From assembly GCA_030280995.1 (NCBI GenBank), contig JASXTE010000002.1, positions 23,442,183 to 23,506,182 of the forward strand: 64,000 nucleotides of DNA. Direction: 5' to 3'. The position numbers and the translations under genes are program-made. Numbering within the stretch: the stretch's first letter is position 1; each line of letters opens with the position of its first letter. Below, one piece after another: positions 47,027 through 57,957 of the stretch. Below the pieces are notes generated by a model that saw only the letters and a program-made list of their open reading frames with translations, searched no databases and was not told the origin of the DNA. This DNA comes from Hemileia vastatrix. Taxonomy: Eukaryota > Basidiomycota > Pucciniomycetes > Pucciniales > Zaghouaniaceae.

Positions 47027-48478
47027 ACACCACCAACAAATCACAGCCATTCACAGCCTGATTGTTACCTGGGGTTTCACATTGGGTTTGCGTAAAATGT
47101 GCAAATGCCAATGCAAACACAACACACATTTTCAAAAGCCTCCAATCTTTGGAGCCTAAGTAAAAATTCCGCACTTCCCTCTCACATTGACTCAATGGTA
47201 ACCAGTTTTGGTCTGATACCTCAGAAAATCAAATTTCAAACCTACTTTCTTCTCTCCTTGCTCTCATTATCTGCTTGCTTAATTAATAATTTACCTCTAC
47301 TTATATTTAAGTATACTCATAAAAAGTTGTAAAAAATCCAAAAATCTCATATTTTATTTCTCAAAATGTGACACATATTTTTGAACTGGCCATCTTAGAA
47401 TCACTAAAAATGGAAAATATATTTCTGTTTGGGAAAAGCTTAAGCATTTCAAAAACAATGAAAAAAACATCAATTTACTGATGCAAAATTCTGATGAGGA
47501 GCCTACAACTAGCTCTGAAGCATTTTCCAAAGCCTCAGGATTGAGTCCTTAAGTCTTTTGGAAGAGAATAATAGTGAGGCTGATGTGAAATCTCAAGTGG
47601 AAGTTACTGGGTCCACTTGCATTTCTTATGTCTAGCCCAATAAAATGTTGTACTGTTCATCAAAGCAGGTTCTGAATATGTCCCAAGATTTAAAAATTAG
47701 CTTGGGTTGATTCAGCAGTGCTCACTGGTGGTTGCTGAGTATCATCCATGATATCACCAAAAAAAAAATTAACTGGAACAAGAACAATGTAAGTAAAATT
47801 AAATGCTTAAGGTAAAACAACAATCCTGCATCCATTTCCTCTTCCAAATCATTGCTTGTGTTGCCTCAATAAATACTGGCAGATATCCTAGCAATATTCC
47901 TCTCACCCAACAACTAATCTTTGTTTACCACTTTAATTTCCCTTTCATTTCCCTCCTTTCCTTTCCTCATCTCACTTGTACTTAATATTAAATTTGTTGT
48001 TTCTTCCTTCACTCCTCCAGCTGGGTGGTTATAATGAAATAAAAAAAGTAAAAATAAAAGAGAATAAGTTATTTGAAAATACTTTAAAATTGAGGGAGGA
48101 ATAAACTCTGGAAAATTTCCCAAGAAACTTCCCCTCTCACAGTAGTACCTAGTCTTTGTGTCCTTTTCCTTTCCCTGCTCCTCTTGTCTTGTGCCCCCTC
48201 ACACTTTTTTACTTAAAATATATTATCTACTGCTCTTTCATGCCACAAGTTGGTTGAGATTATATGAAATTAATAAAAAATGAGGAGGGAATGGTAGATT
48301 GATCAATGGAAAAGGAATATGAGGCATTTGCACTGACACTCCAAAGATTGGTGGTGTTTGCAAATTTGTGTTGTTTTTGCATTGGCATTTTCAGTGGCAT
48401 TCTCATATTTTATGCTAACCCAATGTGAACCCCTGGGTGACAATCACACTGGGAACATCTGTGATTTGTTGGTGGTGT
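47027..48478. mobile_element. Element with about 130-bp inverted repeats
   Basis: The left arm starts ACACCACCAACAAATCACAG (47027) and runs to CCAATCTTTGGAG (47154). The right arm is its reverse complement with indels (48338-48478, ending CTGTGATTTGTTGGTGGTGT). About 1.2 kb of non-coding DNA lies between. A fold-back or MITE-like insertion nested in the CMC element is the simplest reading. No clear target duplication was found. Confidence 0.6.
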
Positions 48479-49130
48479 AAGCTACCCTGTACAATTTTTA
48501 TTCACTGTCATTTATAGGTCCAGAAGGGCATTTACTTCACTTGGTTATGTTCCCTCTATAATGATCTTGATGCCTCTGTCAATTGTCCTAGCCTTTAAAT
48601 CTTTACAAAGATTATAACTCTACTACCATTACAAAGTCACCAAGTCATTTTGAAATTATTAAATTTTTTGCCAGAGTTCACTTTTAAAAAATGGTATAAT
48701 GAAGAGGATTATATTATTTCATGTAGGAAAAGTGTAAATGAGTAAATTCATCCCACATATCCTTAAAAACAACAGGGTATGATAGTTTTCAATTTTATTT
48801 CATTGATTTTTGTCTTGGTAAAGTCTATTATTCCAACCTACAGAAAGAAAATCATGAAAAGGTATTTCATGGGCCTGGAATAAGTGGTGTAAGGGTAGTT
48901 TTCGTGAAAAATTTCTTTCAAGGAAAAAAAGCTAATATAGCACCAAGGCACAATTTTCAGAAGTCACTCAAGATTAAAAAAGATAGAAAGCTTTAACAAT
49001 AAGCAGTGCAATATACTTTCTCTAATTTTGTTTTTGGTAAAGTGACATTCAGAGTTTTGGTCTGGCTTGTAAGTAATTTAAGCACTGAAATTCCTTCAAA
49101 GGTTACTTCTGATGTTACTTTAAGATACCT
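48479..49130. other. Right flank of the CMC-like element
   Basis: AT-rich DNA with no recognisable coding or repeat structure up to the terminal inverted repeat that ends at 49173. Confidence 0.4.
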
Positions 49131-49177
49131 GAAAAACCACTTAACTGCAAGTCGTCTAACTTTTGACCTGGTGAGCA

Positions 49178-49883
49178 ATAGAGTATCTAGAAAGAAGGTA
49201 AAAATTCAGTTTATGAAAGATAAGAAATTGGTGAGAATTTTTAAGAAACCTTTTTTTGCAATCAAAATAATGGTTGCCATCATAAGAAGGCTTTTGACTC
49301 AAAGTTATAGTTGTGCCATCAACAAAACCTACACATCAAGGGAAACCTTCAGCTTGCATTACTTGAGATGATTCAAGTCACTGTTGTGGAGTTGTCCAAG
49401 AAAGTGTTTGAGACTTGAGAGAAAGGATAGCAATCATGCAGCCCTTGGTGTATAATATCATCATACCATATCCTATGGAAAAGAGATTTTACAAACTTTT
49501 TACAGCAGCACCATTTTAATTTGAGCCAAAGCAACATAGTGCAACAGAAAGTTGAATAGAAGGATCACACTGTTTATTTTGATAATTTTTATGAAATATA
49601 GGATTTTTGGAGATGAGTGGATAAAGTTTAAAGAAAGAATCAGGAGATGTTTGAATATTTGATTGAATTTTAGTTGAGGAATTTTAAGAATGGAGTGGAG
49701 ATCATATCTGGGATTGTGATGAAAATTTGGCCCCCTTGGGTTTATGTAACACTTTTTGGAAAGAAAAGACACATAGGCTAAAGAATCTTCCAAATAAGAG
49801 TCAGATTTATAGTAAAGAACTAAAAGTAAAGTGATAGCATTCTTAGTTGAGTGAAGTAGCTGCCTAGTAGAGAGGTGTTTCAT
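49178..49883 (-). pseudogene. Harbinger transposase copy 2, N-terminal half
   Basis: It starts at MKHLSTRQLLHSTKNAITLL (49883) with an N-terminal helical region to about 49500 (QIKMVLL, TAA), and continues after frameshifts to the core GFVDGTTITLSQKPSYDGNH near 49320-49260. The first catalytic Asp is intact here, unlike copy 1. The reading stops at SRYSIA where the CMC-like element is inserted; GSCHDSS follows on the other side at 41139. Even without the insert, frameshifts at about 49500-49330 would disable it. Confidence 0.8.
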
Positions 49884-50259
49884 AGTTGTCAGTGGAAGGC
49901 TTATGTGATGAGGGAAGTGGTAATTCACTTCCAAATGTGCAGTTGGGGTGTTTATATAGAAAAAACTTTAAGTGTTTGCTACAAAAATTAAGTAGCATAG
50001 AGTGAGGAAATACTTAAGGATGGCATCAACAATTATAAGTCATGTGACTTTCTTAAAAATCTATCATGGATGTGAAGAGTTTGGGATCAGGAATTAGGAA
50101 TGGAAATTGGGGTATAAGAGGCAGGATAATGCATTATCATGCATTCCTTATCCACTAGCCCTGGGGCTAGTAGATAAGAATCCTCCACAATTCATAATGT
50201 ATGATCCTGAAAAAAAATTCCTGGTCCCTAATTGTGGTTTGCTCGACTTTGATACCCCC

Positions 50260-50352
50260 TTATAAACTTAAAAAAATAAGAATTAAAATGTGTGGCTTCA
50301 TACCAGTAAATAATTAATAATTTTACTGGGTAAGTCTAGTACCCTGGCTGAA
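50260..50352 (-). mobile_element. Family A LTR scrap
   Basis: AATGTGTGGCTTCATACCAG and TTTTACTGGGTAAGTCTAGT-CCCTGGCTGA match the end of the minus-oriented A LTRs (compare 27790-27864). Only about 90 bp remain, between the Harbinger end and a chromodomain scrap. Confidence 0.7.
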
Positions 50353-50371
50353 AAATATACACAGGTAAGAA

Positions 50372-50575
50372 CCAACACCTTCTTGAGCTAGTCAAAGTAG
50401 AAGATCATTTAGAGTTGGAAGTAAATCAGATTCTTGGTTCAAGAAGGCGAAAGGAAAAGCTTCAAACCTTGTGGAATGGGAAGGCTACCTTGATGAGTCA
50501 AATAAAACATCTTGGTAACCAACCATTAATATTTCAAATGCTTCTGAACTTTTGAGATCCTTTCATTTAAAATAT
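50372..50575 (+). pseudogene. Chromodomain scrap of another Ty3 element
   Basis: The frame reads VEDHLELEVNQILGSRRRKE KLQTL. After a one-base slip it continues with VEWEGYLDESNKTSW and a stop. The pattern (V-x2-IL-x-SRRR, LV-W-GY, S/T-W) is the integrase C-terminal chromodomain of chromoviruses, which tethers integration to marked histones. It differs from the shorter chromodomain-like tail of family A and is nearer the lineage at 63289. Confidence 0.65.
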
Positions 50576-50579
50576 CCTA

Positions 50580-51640
50580 AAAAATCAAAACCTTAAACTC
50601 AATTTTCTTTCTTAAACTTTTTAAATTATCTTAGAATAAGATTTTAAATTTCCATATATTTTTTCCTTTTCTTTCATTTCTTTTTTCTTTCTAAAACCCT
50701 AAAAAATTAAAATAAATTAAAAATAAAATAAAAATAAAATTTAAAATAAAATAAAATAAAATAAATATCAAATAAATAAATCACAATAAATAAAATAAAA
50801 CACAAATAAAAGTTCTTTCTTTTCTTTCTCTAAAACTTATTACAACAAATCATGTTTTCATTTCTTTTCAATCTTATTTTTTTCTTCTACAATTTCAACT
50901 CAACCTCCATTCAATACCTTATTTCTACAACTTAAATTCAATTTAAAAAAATTCTTTTTCTTTTTTTCTTTTTTTTCTTCTATCTTAACAATTCTCAAAC
51001 ATTCAACATCTATACAAAATAACTTAAAAACCATCTTACACCTAAGTTATCTTCACACCAGAAAACTTTTTCTTTTTTCAAATTATTAATTTTTCTTTTA
51101 AAAAACACTTTTTTTTTCTTTAAAAATTTTCTCTAAAAACAACATTTTTCTTTTCTTTTTCTCTTTTTTTTATCTCAACTACTTAACTTAAAATAAAATT
51201 TTGAAATGAAATAATCTCAAATAAAATAACTTAAATAATATAAAACTAAATTCTCTTTATCTCTTAATTTAAATTTTCTTTTTCTTTTAAATATAAAAAC
51301 TTTTAATAAAATAAATAAAAAAATAAATTTAACAAATATTCAAGACAAAACTATATAGTTTTTTTCCATTTTCCTTTCTTTCCACTTCAATATTCTTTCC
51401 TCTTTTTTTCTTTGAATAAAATCCTTCATTTTTTCTACCACCTTTCAAATATCTTTTCAACCATTTTCAAATACTTCTCCTTCCCTAGGTGGCACCACTT
51501 CTCCAATACTCAGAAAATCTTCAGCTACATAATTAGAAGCTGCATCAACAATTCCATCAATTTTGTCTCAAATTTTTTTGACAAAGGTGGTTTGACAATA
51601 CTGACAAGGATTTATCAACCATACGTAATCCAACTCAACC
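50580..51640. other. T-rich/A-rich low-complexity spacer
   Basis: TTCTTTTTC- and AATAAAATAAA-type simple sequence with no supportable gene. Open frames here are products of base composition. Confidence 0.5.
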
Positions 51641-52399
51641 TCCCCAGTTGAATAATCTACAATTGTTTTGGATTTTCAACCCTTGAAGGACCAGCCTCAG
51701 TTGTTTTCTTGTTTTCTGGTTGAGGTTTGATGTTAGGGTTGACAACAGGTTTAATTTGAAATACTTCTATTATTTTCCCTTTCTAAAACCAAGAATCAGT
51801 TAGCTATTAAATCAAAACCACTTACTTCAAACTCAGGATTTACTTTTATGAACCAAGCAGGCTTGGTTGTTTCAACTACTTCTACTGTGTCATCATCTTC
51901 ATCCTCTACAATCAGTTGAAATTTTTTTTGCAGTTGGAGCTACCTCAACTACAGGATCTGACCCATCCTCAAAAAGTTTGTCCACCTCCTCAACTGGGAC
52001 CATTAGCTGCCTTCCAATATTAAGGGTAGCCACTTAACATGAAATCTACTTTCTTTACTCCTGATTAAGAGTGTTCTATGTGCCATCCATCACCAATTTA
52101 TTTTCAACAGGAACCTCCCAGATGTCCTCAATGATGGCCTGATCCTTAAAGATTGACCAAAATTTAGTCAAAGTAAATTTTCCTTCCAAGCTTTCATTCA
52201 TCTTCAATGCATCACAGGCCAGCTGAAACCATTGAAAAAACACACACTTCTATCCAGGACCCTGAGAAGTTGTGATCTTGACACAAAAAAATTCCATAGC
52301 TAAACAAGCTGTGCAAGCTATCTTAAACTATTGGGTGGGTATACTGCCATCAGCATGGTGATGAGGAGGTGTTGTAGTGTGATCTTGATTTTCAGGCAT
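51640..52399 (-). pseudogene. Decayed hypothetical gene
   Basis: ATG at 52399 opens MPENQDHTTTPPHHHADGSI. In the same area are ACTACLAMEFFCVKITTSQG, then FFQWFQLACDALKMNESLEG KFTLTKFW and IEDIWEVPVENKLVMDGT (52260-52080). An acidic stretch (LMVPVEEVDKLFEDGSDPVV, then IVEDEDDDTVEVVETTKPAW) follows near 52010-51850. Stops and frameshifts separate the parts. Amino-acid quality is too good for chance, but I do not recognise the family. It lies just outside the B3 LTR, so it may be a retroelement accessory gene or a host gene fragment. Confidence 0.4.
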
Positions 52400-52605
52400 T
52401 AAAAAGATATTAGAGAATTTATTAAAATTTTCAAAAAAAAAACATGAAATAAGGTTAATGAAGTGTTCTCACATTCAAAAGAGGTTACTTTCTATACAAA
52501 CACATATTTCATGTGCCATGTGACACTCAAAGTAAAAGTCAATCTTTTAATCCATAAATCAGTACACAAATCAATAAAAGATTGAAGAAACATCTACATA
52601 GAAAC

Positions 52606-53780
52606 AGTCAGCCAAGATATCCCCAGGAATGAGTATTTATTATGTATAAAATAAGATAAAATTAATTGTGTTAAGCTTATAAGTTAATATTAGGGTTATA
52701 ATACCTATATATGGTTATTATGCTTATATATATATTTATTACACTATTAAATGACTTATATAAGTTTAAAAAGCTTATCCATATCCCTATAATACCTATT
52801 AAGGTGCTAATGAAGTCAAAATAAACTTATCTTTAGTTATATTAAGTAATTATAGACATACATAAGCCTATAGGTATGCATAAACCTCATATTCAGTAAA
52901 ATATGTTGTTATATTATGTATATATAGGTCTATAAGCAGGTTTTAACCTCTAAATAGCCTATAAGCTTTATTTTTCTTCTTAATTTAAGTCATATGTATG
53001 TATCCAATGGACTCTTCACACCTACACAAGCATATACACCTTTTTCAGTCACATATATCCAGTTTGGACAACTTAATCTGCTTCCTTTAATAGATTTTCA
53101 TGTATTTATGGTTTAGGATATGATTACTAGGTTAATATGGATTCTTAAGGATGTTATTGTTGGTTTAGAAAGCTAATTTTGTTCCTTCATATGCTTTGGG
53201 TTTCATTTTATTCTTTTGGGATGAGTTATTTCACATGTTTCCTTATGGTATTGGCTTTTATCTGTTTTCTCTACTTATGGTATGGGTGTATGATATCATT
53301 AATTGAGATGGAGGGTCCTTACTCGAGGTATGGGTGTTGAAAATTCTTGAATTGGAAGCCATGGGGAGGTGATGATCCCTCAAATTTCTGTAGTCGCCAG
53401 GGATAGCAGTGACATCATCTGGATTGAAGGTCTGTGCACTCCAGTGGATTTTTGGTATAAGTAAGGGAGGATTTGATGGGTTATTGGAAATCAATTACTT
53501 AATGCAGATCAAATAAACATTAAAAAACAATTTTTTTGATATAAAAATATATTATAAATTATTTATAAATTGATAGTGTCTTTATATTAGTTATAAGTAT
53601 ATTTTATTAACCTATTTTCCACCACTAGTCCACACCAGTCCAAGTGTTGTGAAGTAACATTGAGCATAACTATTTTATTACTCTTTTCCTGAGTTTTAAT
53701 CCATAAATAATTTATAAATAAGTAGTATTAATATTAGTAATTACTATTAAATCATACTTAAATACTAGCATACACTGACA
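52606..53780 (+). repeat. Family B 5' LTR of B3 (1175 bp)
   Basis: It starts AGTCAGCCAAGATATCCCC (family TGTCAGCC) and ends CATACACTGACA. It is the reverse-oriented match of the LTRs at 17090 and 24439. Internal sequence with plus-strand gag and pol follows on the right. Confidence 0.85.
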
Positions 53781-54264
53781 ATCGGGGGTTTTTCCTAATT
53801 TATTACTTATTATTTAGTATAGGCCTTAGGAAAAGATTTTTACCCTAGTATAGCTCATATAAACAAAACATTAGCGTCTGAAGAACATTAGTGGGTCATA
53901 ATAACTCAGTGATTGGGGAAAAGAACCCTTATAATAATTTTACTAATTTTTTTGGATAAAAATTATGTGTTTACAGTAGTAACTGTACCCAATATAAACC
54001 CAAATTCACTTTTTTTTTGGTCACCAATATAAAACTTAGTTAAATTGGTATTTTGTTAAAGATAGGTAATCTAATTAGTCATAATAATTATATCCTCTTT
54101 AAATTTATTGTTTAATTTTTAACAAATTTTTTTTCAAATTTTTATTATATTTTATTTAATTGAATATAAATATAAATTTAAAGTAAGCTCATATGCTTTA
54201 ATTAGTATTTATATTACTAATATTTTTTTTCTACCAGTTACCATACAGGTTCTCCCTTTTGTAG
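53781..54264 (+). promoter_or_regulatory. B3 leader and putative primer-binding site
   Basis: ATCGGGGGTTTTTCC directly follows the LTR and aligns with ATTGGGGGTCTTTCC of B2. ACTCAGTGATTGGGG near 53905 is the conserved leader motif. Confidence 0.5.
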
Positions 54265-54615
54265 GTGTATAAAATAGTCATTTCAAACATTATAAGTGCT
54301 CCACAGGACAATGTAAGTGATAAACCTTCTTTTTATACCAGGTCTAAAGCTAAAAACAATGTACCAGGACATAACTATGGAAGGAAAGTTTTATTCTCAA
54401 CCAGAAAAACTAAGTATAGAGGAAAAGGAAGCCCTGTTAAAAAAGATGTCTATAAAGTGGAAATCACCTCGTCTTCAGGATAAACTGTCCCACTTTTCCA
54501 AAAAAGTTCTGATGCTGGAGGAATCAAAGTCTTCCATCATAAAGAGGTAGAGAAAGTGGAAAACAATTGCAGAATAGTGTTCCAGCAATTAAATAAAACG
54601 TTGGCAGAGCTGAAG
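54265..54615 (+). pseudogene. B3 gag, N-terminal part only
   Basis: DITMEGKFYSQPEKLSIEEK EALLKKMSIK... LSHFSKKVLMLEE repeats the B2 gag start and coiled coil. An overlapping frame gives SAPQDNVSDKPSFYTRSKAK, as in B2. The gene breaks off near 54615 and joins RT sequence directly, so capsid, knuckle and protease are deleted. Confidence 0.7.
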
Positions 54616-54619
54616 TGAA

Positions 54620-57073
54620 ATCACCAGTGCTAATTTCTTATTTAAAAAATAAGGCAAGCCTGTGTGGTGACTATAGAGCATTAAAAACATTTACAGTTGA
54701 TGATATTTACCCCTTTCCAAGAATTGCCTCTACACATGCTACCCTTAAAGGTGCTAAGTAGATAAGTTTACTAGATGGAAATAAAGGGTACCATCAAATT
54801 CCTGCTGAAAAAAACTCACAGAACTTTTTATTGATAACACATATGGGAATTCATAAAAATGTCAGGATGCCATTTGGACCAAAAAATTCTCCTACAGTAC
54901 TTCAGAAGTTAATAGATTTAAAATTCCATAATTAAATGATTGAAGAATGGTTACTGTTATACATTTATGACCTCATAGTGTTCTCTTAGACATATGATGA
55001 ACACTTACTCCATTTGAAGAAGGTATTTCAGAAGATGAATGAAATAAAAATGACCCTTGCATTGAAAAAATGTGAATTGGGGTTTGAGTCTTTAAAAGTA
55101 CTTTTTCATATGGTATTTAGCTTACAGATATGTGTTGACCAAAATAAGGTGGCTGAAATCAAGAATATTGGAATTCCTCAAAATGTAAAGGATTTACAAT
55201 ATTTTCTTGGTATGTGTGGTTATTATACACAATATATAAAGAACTACCAATTAATTGCTGCACCATTGACCACACTAATATAGAAATAAGAAGATTCAAT
55301 TTAGAACAATGAAAGTCAAAAAGTTCCAATAAGTTGAAAGAATATTTGATAAAAGCTCTCATCTTGGGATTACCAGATTTTAAGCAAGGTTTTGTCTTAT
55401 ATAATGATGCGAGTTTTATTGGTTTTGGTTCCGCTTTGCATCAAAAACAACTTTTTGAAGGAAAAATTTCAGAAGCAGTAATTTTCTATATTTCACATAC
55501 TCTAAGAAGTAGTGAATATAAATATGGTGCTACTCAACTTAAGTGTTTAGCTATAGTATGGGCTCTTGAGAATCTACATTATTACCTTTAAGACCAAAAA
55601 TTTGAGTTAATAACTGACTTTAGAGAAGTTAAGTCACTCTTAAGCATGAAAGCTCCATATAGGCATATGTTTAGATGGAAATTGGCCATAAAAGAGTACA
55701 GAGGATAGATGAATACTACACATAAAGCAGGAATTTCACACTCTTATTGAGATATGTTATATAGAGTACCTACACCTAATAATGATGATAATCCAGCTTG
55801 TGTTCCTGAAACAGAGATTATTAAAATTTATGGAATTTATATTTTAAAGCTTGGGGATGAATTAATGCAATCAATTCTTTATAATTATTCTTCAGATCCT
55901 GACTTGAGTAAACTTACTACAATATTGTATGATCCATATAATGCTTCATTGAGTGTTTTAATAAAATAATTTCCACAAAAATATAGGGAAGCATTAGAAA
56001 AAGGTAAATTTTCCATTGAGGATGGTTTTATATATTATAGAAAAAAATTAAGTAATTTAATTGTAATTCCCCCTTCTATGAAGTAGTTAGTGTTAAGTAT
56101 ATGTCATGATAATATATTAGCAGGTCATTTCACTTCCATAAAAAATTAACCAGAGTAAAAAATACAGCTTGGTGGATTAAAATTTCTGATGATGTTCAAA
56201 AATATGTTAAGACATGTGATTCTTGTCAAAAATCTAAAATATTGATGGGAAAAAGAGCTGTTTTGTTACAAAAAAATGAGCAACCAAAAGCTCCATGGGA
56301 AATAGTTAACATGGACTTTGTAACAGTTTTCCCAATAGCAGGGCATAAGAGTTATAAATCCTGCTGGGTATTTGTAGATATATTTACAAAAATCTGTAAC
56401 TTTATTCCTACACACAAAGATGTTTCTGCAAAGGACTTTGCTTTTTATGGTGGACACAAATGTTAAATATGGCAGGATTACCCAAAGCAATAGTTTCAGA
56501 CAGAGATCCAAAACTTACTTCTAAGTTGTGGACGTCACTTATTGATGTTTCAGATTGTCAATTAAAACTTCCTACAGAACACCATCCACAAACTTATGGG
56601 CTGGCAGAAAGAATGATACAAACTTTAGAAGATATGGTAAGAAGATATTGTGCTTTTTTTCTTGACTTTAAAGACAATGAATAATTCACTCATGATTGGG
56701 TAACCCTTATCCGAGGGTTAGAGTTTGCATACAAGAGTACACTACATTATATCACTGGTAAAAAGCCATTTGAGTTATGGTTAGGTTATGTACCTAATAC
56801 CCCTGCTAAAACTCTTAATAAATTACCAAGATTGGATATCCATCCAGGTACAAAATATTTTCTTCAAATGCAAAAACTATGCCAAAAGCATGCTCAAGGA
56901 TGTATAAATAAGGCATTTGAGTATGAGAAGAAAAGATGGGATAAAGTCCATAAAGAGAAGTTGTTCAAAGAGGTTGATGAAGTCCTTATTTCTATACTAC
57001 ATTTTAATTTAATTGGTAATGTTAAATTGAAATATTCATTCATTGGACCATTTGTAGTAAAAAAGATGGTTGG
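54620..57073 (+). pseudogene. B3 pol relic (RT to integrase)
   Basis: RT begins in mid-domain: LCGDYRAL (near 54660), LDGNKGYHQIPAEKNSQNF, VRMPFGPKNS. The catalytic YIDD box reads YIYDL (near 54965), so it is dead. RNase H: YNDASFIGFGSALHQKQ (55400) and TQLKCLAIVWALENLHYYL, where the catalytic Glu of LE-LAVVW is Lys. Integrase zinc region with CDSCQK (about 56217), core NMDFVTVFPIAG, SDRDPKLTS, LAERMIQTLEDMVRRYC, then GPFVVKKMVG at 57060, where an A LTR interrupts it. The protein is parallel to family A pol, which shows A and B are sister lineages. Confidence 0.88.
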
Positions 57074-57878
57074 TGTCAGCCAGGCTACTAGACTTACCCA
57101 GTAAAATAATTAATTATCTTACTGAGGCAAAGCCACTCCTTTTAGATCTTTATTAATAATTAATTACTTATTAAATACTTATGTATTAAGTACAATAAAC
57201 CAACTAAGTACACTAAGTAATTAATTAATAAAATTAAGTAATTGTCCCACATATATTTTTACTCCCAAACACCATGCTCAATAATACAGATGAGATGGGA
57301 ATAAAAATTAGTATTAAAAATATATATATAATTATAAAAAGAAAAAAATACCTTTTTCAAATTCCTTTAATTGAATTTTATTGATTCTATATTTCAAATC
57401 AAATGTTCTTACACTAAAATGTGACGGACTAAAGGTTTCAGAGTTTTATTTCAAATAAAATAAATACTTTTAATTACGCACTATTTAGTCTTCCTCTTAT
57501 TATTTCACATACTCTATTTAATTAAGCTTTTTCTCTCTCACACTCTTGAATTAGGAGATGTAAATTCCATGTTCTTTTCTCTCACATATTGCCTATAAAA
57601 GGCCCTCCCTTTTTGTCCTTTTTGAGGAATTCCAAAAACTACTTACTTATTTACTTATTTACAATAAAATTATTCTTATACTTTTATAACATTAGTAGTT
57701 ACATTCACATAGTTCTAAGCTATAAAATATATTAATATTTACATACTACCTCTTATCATTGAGTAAAGACATCATCTTTGATAAAGAAATACGTACCTTA
57801 CTTTTGAAAGTCCATTAAAGTCCAAAATCCTCGTATAACTTCAAATAAAATCTTCTAGACCAAGAGGACCCCTTGACG
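57074..57878 (+). repeat. Family A LTR A5 (805 bp)
   Basis: It starts TGTCAGCCAGGCTACTAG and ends GACCCCTTGACG. It carries TTGCCTATAAAAGGCCCTCCC near 57590, the TATA-like promoter candidate of the family. It inserted into the last part of B3 integrase. Confidence 0.88.
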
Positions 57879-57957
57879 ATTGGGTGCCTTCCCCAATTAT
57901 TGATGGCGCATCGTGATTTGAGGGAGTAAATCAAAGGGACAATTGGCGTTATGGTAA
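57879..57957 (+). promoter_or_regulatory. A5 leader stub with PBS
   Basis: ATTGGGTGCCTTCCCCAATT ATTGATGGCGCA aligns with the A1 and A4 leaders up to about 57957, where similarity ends. A5 is therefore a 5' LTR plus about 80 bp of internal sequence, or the start of a deleted element. Confidence 0.6.

Larger units (their letters stand above)
41144..49173 (-). mobile_element. CMC/CACTA-like DNA transposon (8030 bp)
   Basis: The left end CACCAGGTCAAAAGTTAGAC continues to AGTTAAGTGG. The right end is its reverse complement with two mismatches over about 41 bp. AGCA is duplicated (41140-41143 and 49174-49177), and the uninterrupted site is visible in Harbinger copy 1 near 4910 (GAACGGCAATAGAG). 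CAC/GTG ends fit the CMC superfamily; a 4-bp duplication is nearer Chapaev than classical CACTA (3 bp). A decayed transposase lies at 41490-42710. The remaining 6 kb is non-coding and rich in inverted repeats. Confidence 0.85.
39925..50259 (-). mobile_element. Harbinger/PIF element, copy 2, split
   Basis: The left part (to 41143) and right part (49174 onward) are colinear with copy 1 (about 3845-6015) once the 8030-bp insertion is removed. The right end is CGACTTTGATACCCCC followed by TTA (50260-50262). The left terminus was not found. Confidence 0.7.

Noticed and set aside
49006..49371. 121-codon plus-strand frame.
   Set aside because: It is the antisense shadow of the Harbinger transposase N-terminal half and crosses the terminal repeat of the CMC-like element.
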